A stretch of DNA of 64,000 nucleotides from Rhodospirillaceae bacterium (GCA_028822445.1 JAPKDQ010000006.1:117143-181142); one strand, 5' to 3'. Counted from the stretch's first letter, positions 1 through 9,791 are shown. The notes: generated from the sequence alone by a model not told the origin. Numbers and translations: made by a program.

Positions 1-261
1 TATCGTACGCCACCACACAAAGTGTTTCTTACGAATGAGGTTCTCACAACTAGCTTTGGTATCATTCCACCGGTTGACTGAAATCTCAACGATCATCACA
101 GTCTCCGGATACTCTTCCACTTCTACATCCCAACGATATACCAACGTTGCAGTATCTATAGCATGCTCACAGACCACTGAAGCCTTAGAAACCCGCTCTT
201 TTACGATACTCCTGACCTCCGTAGGCCGGCTTGTGGTGGCATAAATCATGCCGGAGTACAT
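1..261 (-). CDS. CutA-like protein, partial (C-terminus beyond the left edge)
   Basis: An open frame of 87 codons runs on the minus strand from an ATG at 261 off the window at base 1. It has the CutA layout: a first strand ending IYATTSRP, a helix with VKERVSKASVV, then the YRWDVEVEEYPETVMIVEIS block that corresponds to the family's YxWxGxVExxxEVxLxxKT. CutA proteins are small trimeric cytoplasmic proteins linked to divalent-cation tolerance. The usual LAACVN segment reads ASVVCEH here, so this is a divergent member or one losing constraint. A GGGAG lies about 10 bases upstream of the ATG; an alternative start is ATG 249. The divergent gene starts at 361, leaving a 99-base shared promoter region. 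Family assignment is by eye. Confidence 0.6.
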   Translation of the reverse strand, partial: MYSGMIYATTSRPTEVRSIVKERVSKASVVCEHAIDTATLVYRWDVEVEEYPETVMIVEISVNRWNDTKASCENLIRKKHFVWWRTI

Positions 262-360
262 AGGGCTGGGTCTCCCACAAGCGCGTGCTATACTTTTCCT
301 AGCCTAACGCCGTCATCACTCTTTATAATTCTTTTGTCCGACGGCAAACGGGAAATCGCC

Positions 361-612
361 ATGGATGCCAAAGTATCAAAATCCCCGCGCTTATCGATGG
401 CGCAAAAAAAATGGCTTACCCGCGGGCTTACCCAGCCCGGCGGTAAGTTACCCTTGTTTGATGAGAACGGTAAAAAGATAAATCAACAAGTTGTCCGCAA
501 ATGTGTCGATGCGGGATGGGCTGAGCCATGGTTTACAAACCAGCTTAAGCCGGATTGGCTCATCTGTAAGCTCACAGATGATGGCCGACACGCTTTGAAC
601 CAAACTAACTAA
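361..612 (+). CDS. small conserved-looking hypothetical protein
   Basis: An 83-residue basic protein of unknown function. The ATG at 361 is preceded by GGGAAA at good spacing; an in-frame TTG at 334 would add nine residues. The middle reads like a compact, conserved domain (LTRGLTQPGGKLPLFDENG, then DAGWAEPWF and KPDWLICKLTDDG). The end LTDDGRHAL resembles the last helix of winged-helix or small regulatory proteins, so a nucleic-acid-binding role is possible but unproven. No signal peptide or membrane segment is present. It is divergent from the CutA-like gene, and its downstream neighbour, tRNA-Pro, lies on the other strand. Natural amino-acid composition and a ribosome site support it as a real gene. 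Confidence 0.6.
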   Translation: MDAKVSKSPRLSMAQKKWLTRGLTQPGGKLPLFDENGKKINQQVVRKCVDAGWAEPWFTNQLKPDWLICKLTDDGRHALNQTN

Positions 613-718
613 TATCCTTGGAGTTAGACTTGGAAGGGTTAAACCAAAACCAATAGCCGGACTTACGTGAATACCCAAGCATGGGAACCCGCCCTAAGAG
701 ATTGCATATTAATTAAAT

Positions 719-795
719 TGGTCGGAGCGGCGGGATTCGAACCCACGACCCCCACACCCCCAGTATGGTGCGCTACCTGACTGCGCTACGCTCCG
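719..795 (-). tRNA. tRNA-Pro (anticodon GGG)
   Basis: The minus strand folds into a full cloverleaf. The acceptor stem pairs CGGAGCG with CGCTCCG, the D-arm is GCGCAGTCAGGTAGCGC, and the anticodon loop CTGGGGG is closed by CCATA/TGTGG. The T-loop is GGGTTCGAATCCC, the discriminator is A, and CCA is encoded at 721-719. The anticodon GGG reads proline CCC/CCU codons. It lies downstream of the MerR-type gene, a common position in alphaproteobacteria. Confidence 0.95.
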
Positions 796-906
796 ACCGA
801 TCTTAGCCAATGCCTATACTTGGGGGGCAACAGGCCAGGAGCCGCGGACTATAGCGGCGGCATACAGACAAAACAATCTCAAGAATTTAGGATAAATTGA
901 GAACAA

Positions 907-1332
907 TCAATGTACGGCTAATGCAGCTCGTAAGTCATCTCTGATACTTTTAAGGTCTGCCAACAGCACCGTGAAATTAGGTTTGGCCGATACCGACCCA
1001 ATGGGCTCATCTGTCTTCGTTATCAGCGTGTTGGCAGGACCGCTCTCGCCATCAATAACAGTTTTGACACTATGGTCGCGAAAAAGCTTCTGCACACCTT
1101 TAATGGTGAGGCCGTCATCATACAGCAGGGTTCGTATGCGCTTGAGCAGAACCACGTCCTCGGGGCGATAGTATCGGCGCCCACCGCCTCTCTTGAGCGG
1201 TTTTACCTGGCTGAACTTGGATTCCCAAAATCGTAAGACATGCTGAGGCAAATTGAGTTCAGCAGCGACCTCACTGATCGTTCTGAAAGCAGCTTCAGAC
1301 TTGCGAGATTTTGGAGGCTCTTGATCGCTCAC
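907..1332 (-). CDS. MerR-family transcriptional regulator
   Basis: A 141-residue protein with an N-terminal MerR winged helix at about residues 15-82: [18 protein letters not shown] as the helix-turn-helix, then [19 protein letters not shown] as the wing and following helix. The region after about 85 is short and low in structure, without the cysteines of metal-sensing MerR proteins or an obvious ligand domain. A gene of this type directly after ihfA is a standing arrangement in alphaproteobacteria, so it is likely cotranscribed with plsX-fabH-ihfA (18-base gap). Its regulon is not known from the sequence. The only Met is the start at 1332. Confidence 0.85.
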   Translation of the reverse strand: MSDQEPPKSRKSEAAFRTISEVAAELNLPQHVLRFWESKFSQVKPLKRGGGRRYYRPEDVVLLKRIRTLLYDDGLTIKGVQKLFRDHSVKTVIDGESGPANTLITKTDEPIGSVSAKPNFTVLLADLKSIRDDLRAALAVH

Positions 1333-1350
1333 TTCGGGTCTCGCTCCAGA

Positions 1351-1704
1351 CTAGAATGAATTAGACGTTAAAGTCGGCTCTGACCCATTTTCCTCATCTG
1401 TCATTCCAGACACATCTTCTTCAAGAATGCGGGCCTTAAGTAACTGAGACGGTCTAAAGACCAGGACTTTACGCGGCAAAATAGGAACCTCGTCACCGGT
1501 CTTGGGATTTCGACCAATGCGCTCTCCCTTCTCGCGAACTGAAAAGCTGCCGAAGGATGAAATCTTTACAGTCTCAGAGGCTACAAGTGCTGATGATATC
1601 TCCCCAAGAACCATTTCAAGCAACTCGGCAGATTCGTTCCGAGACAGCCCCACTTCCTGGTATATCGATTCACCCAATTGCGCTCGGGTAATGGTGCGTC
1701 TCAT
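1351..1704 (-). CDS. ihfA: integration host factor subunit alpha
   Basis: A DNA-bending HU/IHF-family subunit, 117 residues from the preferred ATG at 1704; an upstream in-frame ATG at 1722 would add six residues that do not fit the family. The protein begins [20 protein letters not shown], has the dimerisation helices to about residue 45, and then the beta-arm signature region [17 protein letters not shown] at about residues 63-79. IHF is a heterodimer that makes sharp bends at specific sites in promoters and recombination loci. The C-terminus has an acidic extension beyond the E. coli length. The 124-base gap to fabH could hold an extra promoter; I cannot define one. Confidence 0.93.
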   Translation of the reverse strand: MRRTITRAQLGESIYQEVGLSRNESAELLEMVLGEISSALVASETVKISSFGSFSVREKGERIGRNPKTGDEVPILPRKVLVFRPSQLLKARILEEDVSGMTDEENGSEPTLTSNSF

Positions 1705-1828
1705 ATCGCACGATCCCCTCAATCTTGCGGTTCTACAAGTTGAGACGGTAACCCGGTTATCGCAGTCGCGTCAATACGGGGTTTCTATTCGATTGCAAGG
1801 CATTAGGTTAGTTATACTAAGGTTCGTT

Positions 1829-2803
1829 CTACATTCTCACTAGGGCTGAACCCCACGTGAAACCCCCGCCCATGGCCTCCATGAGAACAAGCTGGCCTGT
1901 TTGGATGCGCCCATCGTCAACACCAGTTGCCAGGGCAAGTGGGATAGAGGCCGCAGAAGTATTCGCGTGCTGGTCAACCGTGACTATGACTTTGTCGCCC
2001 GAGATCCGGAGCTTCTTCGCAGTTGATTCTAGAATGCGCTTATTCGCCTGGTGTGGGACCAACCAATCAACGTCATCAATAGTGATGTCGTTCGCCTCCA
2101 GAGCCTCTCTAACAGTACTTGCTAAATTGACAACCGCGTGGCGGAAGACCTCCCTCCCTTCCATTCGAACATGGCCCGTCGTCTGCGTCGATGAGACCCC
2201 TCCATCCACATATAGTAAATCGTGTTGAGTGCCGTCGGAGTGGAGGTGTGTCGATAACACGCCGCGGTCAGCTGTTGATCCCTGACCTGTCTCCGCCGTC
2301 AATGCGACAGCGCCTGCACCATCTCCGAAAAGAACGCATGTGCCGCGGTCCTCCCAGTCTAATATGCGAGAGAAGGTTTCCGCTCCTATAAACAGAGCTG
2401 ATTTGACTTGCCCGCATTTCATAAAATTATCAACAACGGAAAGGCCATAAACAAAGCCCGAGCAGACAGCTTGGATATCAAAGGATGGCACTCCAGGTCG
2501 CCCTAAAGCCGCCTGAACCTTCGCTGCAGTCGCAGGAAAGGTTTGGTCTGGTGTCGCGGTAGCAACAACGAATAGATCAATATCATCACTAGTCAGCCCC
2601 GCTCGTTCCATGGCTTGACGCCCTGCCGCAATTGCAAGGTCGGAAGTCATTTCTCCATCCGCTGCAATATGTCTCTGCTTTATTCCGGTACGTTCCTGAA
2701 TCCACAGGTCAGACGTATCAACTGTCTTGGACAGTTCCTCGTTGGTAACGACGTTCGCTGGCAGGTATGAACCTACACCTCGTATTACGGATCGAATGGT
2801 CAT
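1829..2803 (-). CDS. fabH: beta-ketoacyl-ACP synthase III
   Basis: FabH starts fatty-acid synthesis by condensing acetyl-CoA with malonyl-ACP to give acetoacetyl-ACP. At 324 residues it is the usual family length. The thiolase-fold catalytic triad is complete: Cys114 in QAVCSGF, His251 in VPHQANKR and Asn281 in [10 protein letters not shown]. The glycine-rich end [15 protein letters not shown] is typical. Its ATG overlaps the plsX stop in an ATGA at 2803-2800, so the two genes are translationally coupled and belong to the rpmF-plsX-fabH-ihfA unit. The product acts in the cytoplasm. Confidence 0.96.
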   Translation of the reverse strand: MTIRSVIRGVGSYLPANVVTNEELSKTVDTSDLWIQERTGIKQRHIAADGEMTSDLAIAAGRQAMERAGLTSDDIDLFVVATATPDQTFPATAAKVQAALGRPGVPSFDIQAVCSGFVYGLSVVDNFMKCGQVKSALFIGAETFSRILDWEDRGTCVLFGDGAGAVALTAETGQGSTADRGVLSTHLHSDGTQHDLLYVDGGVSSTQTTGHVRMEGREVFRHAVVNLASTVREALEANDITIDDVDWLVPHQANKRILESTAKKLRISGDKVIVTVDQHANTSAASIPLALATGVDDGRIQTGQLVLMEAMGGGFTWGSALVRM

Positions 2804-3855
2804 GCAGTCTTAGTGGCCTGTGTCGACTCAGTCGCGACGAAGTTTAGATGTGTTATTTGCTCACCGATACTGCTGTTGAGATCGCGATCAACCATATCGA
2901 CAGCGACACCTAGTGCGTTTGCAAACCCGATCGCATCGGTTCCGCCATGGCTCTTAACTGCAACTCCATTGATACCGACAAAAAGCGCACCATTGTATTT
3001 TCGTGGATCTAGACGAGCCATAACCTTGCTTAGAACGGGTTTAATCAACAGATAGCCCAGTTTTGCCATTAAAGAGCTCTTAAAGGCTGATCTTAAAAAC
3101 TCAGTATAGAGCTTCGCTGCCCCTTCTGCGGTCTTTAAAGAAACGTTACCGGTAAAACCATCCGTAACAACGACGTCTACTGATCCGAGCATGATATCGT
3201 CACCCTCGACAAAACCGACGAAGTCCATGTCTAGGTCAGATTCCCTAAGGATTTCTGCTGCGTCACGCAGTAAATCCGTGCCCTTTAGATCTTCTGAGCC
3301 AATATTCAGAAGGCCGACACGCGGCTTCTCAATTCCTTTTAGAGCACGGGTGAAGCACGCCCCCATCACTGCAAATTCTACCAAATTGTGGACATCGCAT
3401 TGGGCATTCGCGCCCAAATCAAGCATCGTCGTCTCGCTCACCTGATTTGGAAACAGGGAACAGATCGCTGGACGGTCAATTCCTGGCAGTGTGCGCATGC
3501 TTAGCTTAGCCATAGCCATCAAGGCACCCGTATTGCCCGCGGATACGACACCATGGGCGTCACCGATTTTGACGGCGTTTATCGCATTCCACATACTAGA
3601 ATTACGGCCTTGCCGTATGGCCTGGGAAACTTTCTGATCGCCTGTGATCACGTCGTCACAGTGACGGATTTCGCAGCAATGTTTTAATGAAGGGTGTTTA
3701 TCGAGGTACGGCGTTATCTCGGCTTCTCGACCGTAGACAAGGTATTTCACATGCGGGTAACGAAGGCGTGCCTCTACAAGACCGTCCATGACTATTGCTG
3801 GAGCGGCATCGCCGCCCATAGCATCCACAGATAGTTTAATATTTTTTGCCACCAA
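2800..3855 (-). CDS. plsX: phosphate acyltransferase PlsX
   Basis: PlsX makes acyl-phosphate from acyl-ACP, which a membrane PlsY then uses to acylate glycerol-3-phosphate, the first step of phospholipid synthesis. The 351-residue protein begins with the hallmark [12 protein letters not shown] at residues 8-19. It also contains [24 protein letters not shown] and [17 protein letters not shown], all conserved in the family. It is soluble but membrane-associated. The gene lies 86 bases downstream of rpmF and overlaps fabH by four bases, linking lipid synthesis to ribosome protein expression as in many proteobacteria. Confidence 0.96.
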   Translation of the reverse strand: MVAKNIKLSVDAMGGDAAPAIVMDGLVEARLRYPHVKYLVYGREAEITPYLDKHPSLKHCCEIRHCDDVITGDQKVSQAIRQGRNSSMWNAINAVKIGDAHGVVSAGNTGALMAMAKLSMRTLPGIDRPAICSLFPNQVSETTMLDLGANAQCDVHNLVEFAVMGACFTRALKGIEKPRVGLLNIGSEDLKGTDLLRDAAEILRESDLDMDFVGFVEGDDIMLGSVDVVVTDGFTGNVSLKTAEGAAKLYTEFLRSAFKSSLMAKLGYLLIKPVLSKVMARLDPRKYNGALFVGINGVAVKSHGGTDAIGFANALGVAVDMVDRDLNSSIGEQITHLNFVATESTQATKTA

Positions 3856-3941
3856 CAGCCCCCGGTCCCCTCAGCGGTCAACGAAGACAGCCCCGCTTAA
3901 CTACCAACCCTAAAAAAGCGCCATTACCGCCGCAAATTAGA

Positions 3942-4130
3942 TTATAGGGCAGAATCAGACGGTTCTACCACGTCTCGGTCATTGTAAGATCCGCAGGCCT
4001 GACAAACATGGTGTGGGCGCTTGATTTCACCGCAATTCGGGCATTCCTGATAAACACTCGCGCTGAGTGAATCATGAGAGCGACGCATGTCTCGCTTGGA
4101 TTTCGAAACTTTTTTCTTAGGTACAGCCAT
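3942..4130 (-). CDS. rpmF: 50S ribosomal protein L32
   Basis: A 62-residue basic protein beginning [20 protein letters not shown], the standard L32 start. It carries a zinc-ribbon pair, Cys30-x2-Cys33 and Cys43-x2-Cys46, so it is the zinc-binding (C+) form. It sits 115 bases downstream of the DUF177 gene and upstream of plsX, the classic order. It assembles into the large ribosomal subunit. Confidence 0.97.
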   Translation of the reverse strand: MAVPKKKVSKSKRDMRRSHDSLSASVYQECPNCGEIKRPHHVCQACGSYNDRDVVEPSDSAL

Positions 4131-4245
4131 TTATCTTACTTTCTAGGAATTTCGGAGCTTAAACAACCTGATACGGGGTTTAAACGAAGGGCGAGTACAT
4201 ACCGAAAAGCATCCCTTGGGGCAAGGCCTGAAGCTAATTTGGCAT

Positions 4246-4794
4246 TCAGTGCCGCAATGGACCCTTTTTTAAGGAGGATAGGACCGCAAAGGGGTTTTCC
4301 CCCTTTTCATCCCCCTCTACAACCTCAGAATCCTGACCTTGAGCATTATTGGCCTGAAAAGCGGCGTCCGGCACCCTCGGATAAGGGATAAGATTCAAAA
4401 CCAAATGCTCAAGAGCAAGTGCGCCAAAATCGATCTGACCATCAAAAACAGGCTCAGGAGGGTCTTCATCCCTAGGGTCGAGATCAACCTCGGCCCGGAT
4501 TTTGACCAGCTCCAATGTAAATTGGGCCGAAACATCGGCGTCAACGTGCTCTTCGATTGGCTCCAAGGTCACACCACAGGTCTGGATAACGTCTGCTACC
4601 ACACACCCTTGGACTTCTATGAGCTGGCCTCTACCCTTAGTAACCTGGAACTCAGCTCTAAAAGCCTCAATCGACTTTAACTTGCAATATTTAGCGATAT
4701 CGACCAATTGGATCGCTGTCGCTGTAACCGCCACATTACGTCCCTTATTTGACAGGGACGTAACCGATATAAGATGAACCAATGGCCAAGTCAT
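4246..4794 (-). CDS. DUF177/YceD-family protein
   Basis: A 182-residue protein of the YceD/DUF177 family, whose members almost always precede rpmF and have been linked to 23S rRNA accumulation in plants and bacteria. The family core is visible in the middle: GRGQLIEVQGCVVADVIQTC, then the VTLEPI segment, and the acidic stretch DLDPRDEDPPEP, followed by IDFGALALEHLVLNLIPYPR. The conserved Cys of the V-x-Q-x-C type motif is present. It starts three bases after the upstream Cbp3-like gene ends, so the two are coupled. Cytoplasmic; no signal peptide. Confidence 0.85.
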   Translation of the reverse strand: MTWPLVHLISVTSLSNKGRNVAVTATAIQLVDIAKYCKLKSIEAFRAEFQVTKGRGQLIEVQGCVVADVIQTCGVTLEPIEEHVDADVSAQFTLELVKIRAEVDLDPRDEDPPEPVFDGQIDFGALALEHLVLNLIPYPRVPDAAFQANNAQGQDSEVVEGDEKGENPFAVLSSLKKGPLRH

Positions 4795-4797
4795 ATA

Positions 4798-5352
4798 TTA
4801 TGCAGTGGTATTCTCAAGCTGCGGGCTGGGAAACTCTAAATTACCTGCCGCTACCTGTTCATCGGGAAGGTCACGCAAGGCAGAGTCCGCAGCAGTGACA
4901 TAGGCTGCGAGATTATCCGGTCCATCTCCGGGCTCACTAACAGCACGAAACACGGTCTCCACCAAAGCGTTACGCAGCGTATCAACGTCCATATCCATGG
5001 CTTCTTCCCATACCTCCGCGCGTCCATAAAAAGCTTTTGCCATCTTTTTGACCTGTTTACCAACGCTCAGATCCCCGACCCCCATTTCGCGCAGATTGCG
5101 GTCCATGTCAGCAAACATGAGATTGAGAGTAGCCTGGCTCAGGTTTGCTGCTTCTTTACCCTGACGCCTAAGGCGCCGAATCAATAACATGGTATGCAAT
5201 ATAATGAGGTCAAAGCGACCGTCCACTGTGTCGGGCACGCCAAATTCTGTAAAAAATGCCGGGACACGTGCTTGATTAACACAAGCTAAATAAAGCGTAT
5301 TTGACACATCAGCTTGCCGGCGAGCAGCTTTAAAGGAGGCTAAGACACCCAT
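4798..5352 (-). CDS. ubiquinol-cytochrome c chaperone (Cbp3-type) family protein
   Basis: A 184-residue protein of the CBP3/UPF0174 family, whose mitochondrial relatives help assemble cytochrome b of the bc1 complex. The signature region is DLIILHTMLLIRRLRRQGKEA at about residues 48-68, followed by NLMFADMDRNLREMGVGDLSVGK, which matches the family's conserved F-x-D-M-D-x-x-L-R-E-x-G block. The C-terminal third is variable. It heads the run into DUF177, rpmF and plsX, a common alphaproteobacterial order. Its function here is by homology only; the bc1 genes are not in the window. Confidence 0.8.
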   Translation of the reverse strand: MGVLASFKAARRQADVSNTLYLACVNQARVPAFFTEFGVPDTVDGRFDLIILHTMLLIRRLRRQGKEAANLSQATLNLMFADMDRNLREMGVGDLSVGKQVKKMAKAFYGRAEVWEEAMDMDVDTLRNALVETVFRAVSEPGDGPDNLAAYVTAADSALRDLPDEQVAAGNLEFPSPQLENTTA

Positions 5353-5488
5353 AGTGGTCGATACTCATGCTTATATGATGGGGCTAATATGTCGCCCGAC
5401 CGGCATAGGAAGTCAAAGGGAACCTCCGCCTCATACACGCCATTTTGGCGTCTACCAACATTAAGCTTTCTCTGATATATCAGTGTCC

Positions 5489-5968
5489 ATGAGCACATAT
5501 CATTCAATAAAGCCTACCTTCCGGACAGTTTTGACAGCAGCTGTATGTGCGGTTGCAATCAGTCTTTCTGGATGCGCAAAGGATATTAACGCAAGGGGCA
5601 ATCTGCCGCCGGATGAAGCTGTATCGCAATTACAACCAGGTCAGCAGACCAGGCAGGACGTTCAACTAATTCTCGGGACACCGTCTACGGTATCCACACT
5701 CGGCAACGAGACCTGGTACTACATCAGCGCCATTACAACGCAATATGCATTTTACTCCACGGAAGAGATTGAGCGCGATGTATATGCTCTCTCTTTCGAC
5801 GAACGCGGTATTCTTCAAGAGGTAAAAAACCTTGGCCTCGAGGAAGGTGAAGATCTACAAATTGTTCAACGAGAAAGCCCGACCATGGGGCGCGAGTTTA
5901 GTTTAATTGAACAATTAATTGGTAACTTGGGCAGGTTCGACCGCGGAGGCCCAGAAGCCGGGCCTTAA
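5489..5968 (+). CDS. bamE: outer-membrane assembly lipoprotein BamE (SmpA/OmlA domain)
   Basis: A 159-residue lipoprotein from the ATG at 5489; an in-frame GTG at 5483 is the alternative. The signal peptide ends in the lipobox LSGC with Cys29 as the lipidated residue. The SmpA/OmlA domain follows, with QLQPGQQTRQDVQLILGTPST and ETWYYISAITTQYAFY typical of BamE. BamE is an accessory lipoprotein of the beta-barrel insertion complex on the periplasmic face of the outer membrane. The gene is divergent from the Cbp3-like gene, sharing about 136 bases of upstream DNA, and stands alone. Confidence 0.9.
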   Translation: MSTYHSIKPTFRTVLTAAVCAVAISLSGCAKDINARGNLPPDEAVSQLQPGQQTRQDVQLILGTPSTVSTLGNETWYYISAITTQYAFYSTEEIERDVYALSFDERGILQEVKNLGLEEGEDLQIVQRESPTMGREFSLIEQLIGNLGRFDRGGPEAGP

Positions 5969-6037
5969 TCTCCTAGAGTGCATTTCTTTCTGCTCAAAAA
6001 AGGTGGACAGAATATTATTCTAAAATTCCCATAAAAA

Positions 6038-6069
6038 GAAACGGCCCGCACAAAGGCGCGGACCGTTTC
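6038..6069 (-). terminator. rho-independent terminator of hppA
   Basis: Arms GAAACGG-C-CCGC and GCGG-A-CCGTTTC pair around a short loop. Read on the minus strand, the stem is followed by TTTTTAT. It lies 33 bases after the hppA stop at 6102, the right place and orientation for that gene. Confidence 0.9.
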
Positions 6070-6101
6070 CAGTATATTATGAGCCAGCCTAATTCAGCAT
6101 A

Positions 6102-8183
6102 TTATCCAGCAAGCATTGCAACCAATAGAATAGCTACAATGTTTGCGATCTTAATCATTGGATTGATGGCTGGGCCCGCAGTATCTTTGTAAGGGTCACC
6201 AACGGTGTCACCTGTAATGGCTGCTTTATGAGCTTCTGAACCCTTACCGCCATGATTGCCATCTTCGATGTATTTCTTAGCATTGTCCCAAGCCCCACCG
6301 CCTGATGTCATAGAAATCGCAACGAACAAGCCTGTAACGATAGTTCCAAGCAGCATCGCACCAAGAGCAATAAAGCCTTGCTCCTGTCCTGCCGTCCAAG
6401 CAACGACGAAGTACAAGACCACCGGCGCAAGCACGGGAAGCAACGACGGAACGACCATTTCCTTGATCGCTGTTTTGGTCAGCATGTCCACCAAGACGCC
6501 GTATTCTGGCTTCTCAGTGCCTTCCATAATCCCCGGCTTTTCTTTGAACTGACGACGCACTTCAACCACGACAGCACTCCCAGCCCGACCAACAGCTTGC
6601 ATACCCATTGACCCGAACAGGTATGGCAGCATACCACCAATGAACAGACCAACGACCACATACGGATCCTTAAGAGAGAAGGCGATGCCGGCAAGCTCTG
6701 GGAAGTAGAACTCAAGGTCAGACGTATAAGCTGCAAACAGAACTAGAGCTGCAAGAGCCGCCGAACCAATGGCATAACCTTTTGTCACAGCCTTTGTCGT
6801 GTTGCCAACAGCATCTAGCGTATCCGTAATCTTACGAACATCTTCCGGAAGATCAGCCATCTCAGCAATACCACCAGCGTTATCAGTCACCGGACCATAG
6901 GCATCTAATGCAACAACCATTCCAGCTAACGCCAACATTGTGGTCGCCGCAATGGCGATCCCGAACAGCCCGGCTTGAAGGAAGGATGCAATAATTGCGA
7001 TAGAGATCAACAATACTGGCAGTGCCGTAGATTCCATTGAAACGGCTAAGCCTTGAATGACGTTTGTGCCATGCCCAGTTGTCGACGCTTCAGCAACACT
7101 TTTTACGGGACGATAGTCCGTGCCGGTGTAGTACTCGGTAATCCAAATAATTAAGCCCGTCACAACAAGCCCAATTAGCGCGCAAATGAACATTTGATCC
7201 GACGTAATAGCTTGGCCATCCGTCATAATTAAGTCGTCTGCGAACATCATGTTAGTCACAACGTAAATCAGTCCAGCAGAAATCACAGCACAGACGATAA
7301 AGCCGCGATACAACGCCGCCATAACTTTTCCGCCATCCTTAACACCGGCGAAGAACATACCGATGATCGAGCCAAAAATGCACACCGCACCGATAACCAA
7401 TGGGTAAAGCATTGCGGTTGCCTGATCAGCGCCTTCGAAGAAGATCGTGCCAAGCAACATCGTTGCCACAACTGTTACCGCATAGGTTTCAAACAAGTCG
7501 GCGGCCATCCCGGCGCAATCGCCAACATTGTCGCCAACGTTATCTGCAATCGTTGCGGGGTTCCGAGGGTCATCTTCAGGAATCCCAGCCTCAATTTTAC
7601 CAACCAAGTCAGCCCCAACATCAGCACCCTTAGTGAAGATGCCACCACCAAGCCGGGCAAAGATGGAAATAAGAGATGCACCGAAAGACAGGGCGACAAG
7701 CGATTCAATCAGCTCACGCTCATCGACACCGATGCTCTGCAGAAAGAAGTAGTATCCAGCGACGGCCAAAATACCAAGGCCAACTACCAGCATCCCAGTG
7801 ACGCCACCTGACTTAAATGCTACCGCGTGGGCAGCACTCATGCCACTAGAACGAGCGGCTTCCGCGGTCCGCACATTAGCCCGAACAGATACATTCATGC
7901 CAACGTAACCCGCAATTCCAGAGCAAACAGCCCCGATAATAAATCCAATGGCCGACAGCTTTCCAAGCGCGAGGAATAGTATGACCGTGACGATAGCGCC
8001 AACTATCGCGACGGTCTTATATTGGCGATTGAGGTACGCCGACGCGCCTTCTTGAATGGCTGTGGCGATTTCTACCATACGGTCCGTGCCAGTACCTGTT
8101 TTCATCAGGCTTTGGATAGTGAGAATCCCGTAAACAATGGCAATAACGCCGCTGCCGAGGACAATTAATTCGAGAGTGCTCAT
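6102..8183 (-). CDS. hppA: H+-translocating membrane pyrophosphatase (K+-independent type)
   Basis: An integral membrane pump coupling pyrophosphate hydrolysis to proton export. It has 693 residues from the ATG at 8183, which follows GGAACG; an in-frame ATG at 8228 would add 15 residues with little family support. About 16 membrane segments are apparent. The PPi site is intact: [20 protein letters not shown] and then [22 protein letters not shown]. The segment [16 protein letters not shown] carries Lys and Thr where potassium-dependent enzymes have Ala and Gly, which marks the K+-independent, proton-pumping class. The C-terminal [22 protein letters not shown] is canonical. It is monocistronic, closed by a strong terminator and preceded by a long non-coding stretch. 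Confidence 0.96.
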   Translation of the reverse strand: MSTLELIVLGSGVIAIVYGILTIQSLMKTGTGTDRMVEIATAIQEGASAYLNRQYKTVAIVGAIVTVILFLALGKLSAIGFIIGAVCSGIAGYVGMNVSVRANVRTAEAARSSGMSAAHAVAFKSGGVTGMLVVGLGILAVAGYYFFLQSIGVDERELIESLVALSFGASLISIFARLGGGIFTKGADVGADLVGKIEAGIPEDDPRNPATIADNVGDNVGDCAGMAADLFETYAVTVVATMLLGTIFFEGADQATAMLYPLVIGAVCIFGSIIGMFFAGVKDGGKVMAALYRGFIVCAVISAGLIYVVTNMMFADDLIMTDGQAITSDQMFICALIGLVVTGLIIWITEYYTGTDYRPVKSVAEASTTGHGTNVIQGLAVSMESTALPVLLISIAIIASFLQAGLFGIAIAATTMLALAGMVVALDAYGPVTDNAGGIAEMADLPEDVRKITDTLDAVGNTTKAVTKGYAIGSAALAALVLFAAYTSDLEFYFPELAGIAFSLKDPYVVVGLFIGGMLPYLFGSMGMQAVGRAGSAVVVEVRRQFKEKPGIMEGTEKPEYGVLVDMLTKTAIKEMVVPSLLPVLAPVVLYFVVAWTAGQEQGFIALGAMLLGTIVTGLFVAISMTSGGGAWDNAKKYIEDGNHGGKGSEAHKAAITGDTVGDPYKDTAGPAINPMIKIANIVAILLVAMLAG

Positions 8184-8228
8184 ACTCGTTCCATTCGATT
8201 CGTTGATTATGCCAGAAAAACCGGCCAT

Positions 8229-8807
8229 TCGACCCCAGAAAACCCTTTTGGATCAATAAGATCGGTTCATAGTCACCTCCCCGCCCGGGAAAGCGCGCGG
8301 AGGGTGCCAGAATGATAGTGGTCGTGCAATACAAGAGTGCGGTGAAACTGATGGAAAACCTAGCTTTTCGAACTAGTAACAGCTTCCTTTATGACTACTC
8401 AAAGGCCGTAATCAGGAGCACATCTCAACCTTTATCTCCATTCACACCGTGCGCTGCAGCAACAATTTTCTTCATAAGACCCGACTAGTTTCGCAGCTTA
8501 TTCTCGGAACAGTAATCTTTAAGGATAGACAACTTGACGTTCAGTCAACCAGCTCTTCATGCAAGGAAGACCGTTTTCCACGGTTTGCACATTTGCTTAC
8601 ACTCGGCCATCTCTATCACAGCGACTCCAAGATTAGAGGGAGCAGGGGAATATCCATAACAACAAATCCAGCAAAAGCGCTGCCAAGGCAAAGGGTGAGA
8701 AGGGCTGGTAATACAGATGGGCTTCATGGCTAAGGCTTTTAAGCTAATTCATGTGCCCAAGAACCGCCCTCACATTAAATATTAGGTGCGCTGCAACACG
8801 ACACAGT
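8229..8807. other. 579-base stretch without a confident gene
   Basis: It lies between the thiL stop and the hppA start and should contain the hppA promoter. Candidate frames on either strand lack a ribosome site and protein-like composition. A short hydrophobic minus-strand frame near 8620-8720 (SPSVLPALLTLCLGSAFAGF) recalls the end of a multi-spanning transporter segment and may be a decayed fragment, but it is too short to call. No tRNA, repeat or terminator is evident. Confidence 0.5.
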
Positions 8808-9791
8808 TCATTCGTGTTGAAAACCTAACTGCTCCCAATGAACCCCTACCCCGTCCGCATGCACCAACGTCGTTCCTGATCCAGGCTCAAATATTCCAAT
8901 CCGCGTTAACTGGATCGGTCCAGTCCGCATAAGGTCAGTAATCGCAGCTCCCCGGGCGGCAGGAACGGCAAAAGCCAACTCATAATCATCTCCGCCCGTC
9001 AGTATTGTCTGCCAGAGACCTTTATTAGATTGCACAACCTCCTTCGCAGCAGGCGATAGCGGGATAGCATCCTGTTCGATACGACACCCGACGCCGGATG
9101 CTTTGCAAATGTGATCAACGTCAGCCAAAAGCCCATCCGAAACATCAGTGCAAGCGCTCACCAAACCAGCTAGAAATAAACCCGTTTCGACACGCGGTTG
9201 CGGCACACGATAGCGGTTGGATAGAAATGCCTGGCTCCTGGCCGAAAGAGTTCCTAACTGCCCACGTGCGGATAACAATCCTAGCGCACCGTCTCCTACC
9301 GTCCCTGACACCCACAAAGAATCACCCGGCTCTGCGTGACTACGCCTCAATACGTCTTCCCTCTTTACGGAGCCAACTGCCGTGATCGTTACAATAAAGG
9401 GCCCGTCCTGTCGGATGATGTCACCGCCCATAAGAGGAATAGAGAACCTTTCAACGTCCTCAGCTAAGCCTGATATAAACTCTTTTAGAAATCGATCTTT
9501 GGTGTCGCGGCCAATACAAAGAGCCATAAAGAATCCGACCGGACTAGCACCCATTGATGCCAGGTCAGACAAGTTAACTCTAAGAGCTTTGCGCGCCATG
9601 TCGCCCGGTGGATCATCAAACAGCATATGGGAGCCAACTGCCAAGGCATCCTTTGTAATTACAAGTACATGTCCCTCCAGTGGCTCGGGCATGATTGCGG
9701 CATCGTCAGCCAAGGCGAATGCCCCAGGCGCATTCACTGCCAGTGGCTTCAGAAGAGTTTCGATTAATTCGAATTCCGATAGACCAGGCAT
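8808..9791 (-). CDS. thiL: thiamine-monophosphate kinase
   Basis: ThiL phosphorylates thiamine monophosphate to the active cofactor thiamine pyrophosphate. The 327-residue protein begins with the family start (MPGLSEFELIETLLKPLA). It has the metal and ATP sites FALADDAAIM and KALRVNLSDLASMGASP, the middle motif VSGTVGDGALGLL, and ACTDVSDGLLADVDHIC. The late motif LTGGDDYELAFAVP completes the AIR-synthase-like fold. It follows nusB by 19 bases, a frequent pairing in proteobacteria, and closes the riboflavin operon. The TPP it makes is used by the pyruvate dehydrogenase encoded further along. Confidence 0.95.
   Translation of the reverse strand: MPGLSEFELIETLLKPLAVNAPGAFALADDAAIMPEPLEGHVLVITKDALAVGSHMLFDDPPGDMARKALRVNLSDLASMGASPVGFFMALCIGRDTKDRFLKEFISGLAEDVERFSIPLMGGDIIRQDGPFIVTITAVGSVKREDVLRRSHAEPGDSLWVSGTVGDGALGLLSARGQLGTLSARSQAFLSNRYRVPQPRVETGLFLAGLVSACTDVSDGLLADVDHICKASGVGCRIEQDAIPLSPAAKEVVQSNKGLWQTILTGGDDYELAFAVPAARGAAITDLMRTGPIQLTRIGIFEPGSGTTLVHADGVGVHWEQLGFQHE

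Noticed and set aside
35..244. 69-codon plus-strand ORF at the left edge
   Set aside because: It is antisense to the CutA-like frame, has no ribosome site and is low in charge pattern typical of a protein.
8620..8720. Minus-strand hydrophobic frame SPSVLPALLTLCLGSAFAGF
   Set aside because: About 30 codons between stops; the likeness to a transporter helix is too short to separate from chance. Kept as a note only.
8449..8733. 94-codon plus-strand ORF in the gap before hppA
   Set aside because: No ribosome site, no recognisable motif and a composition like random translation.
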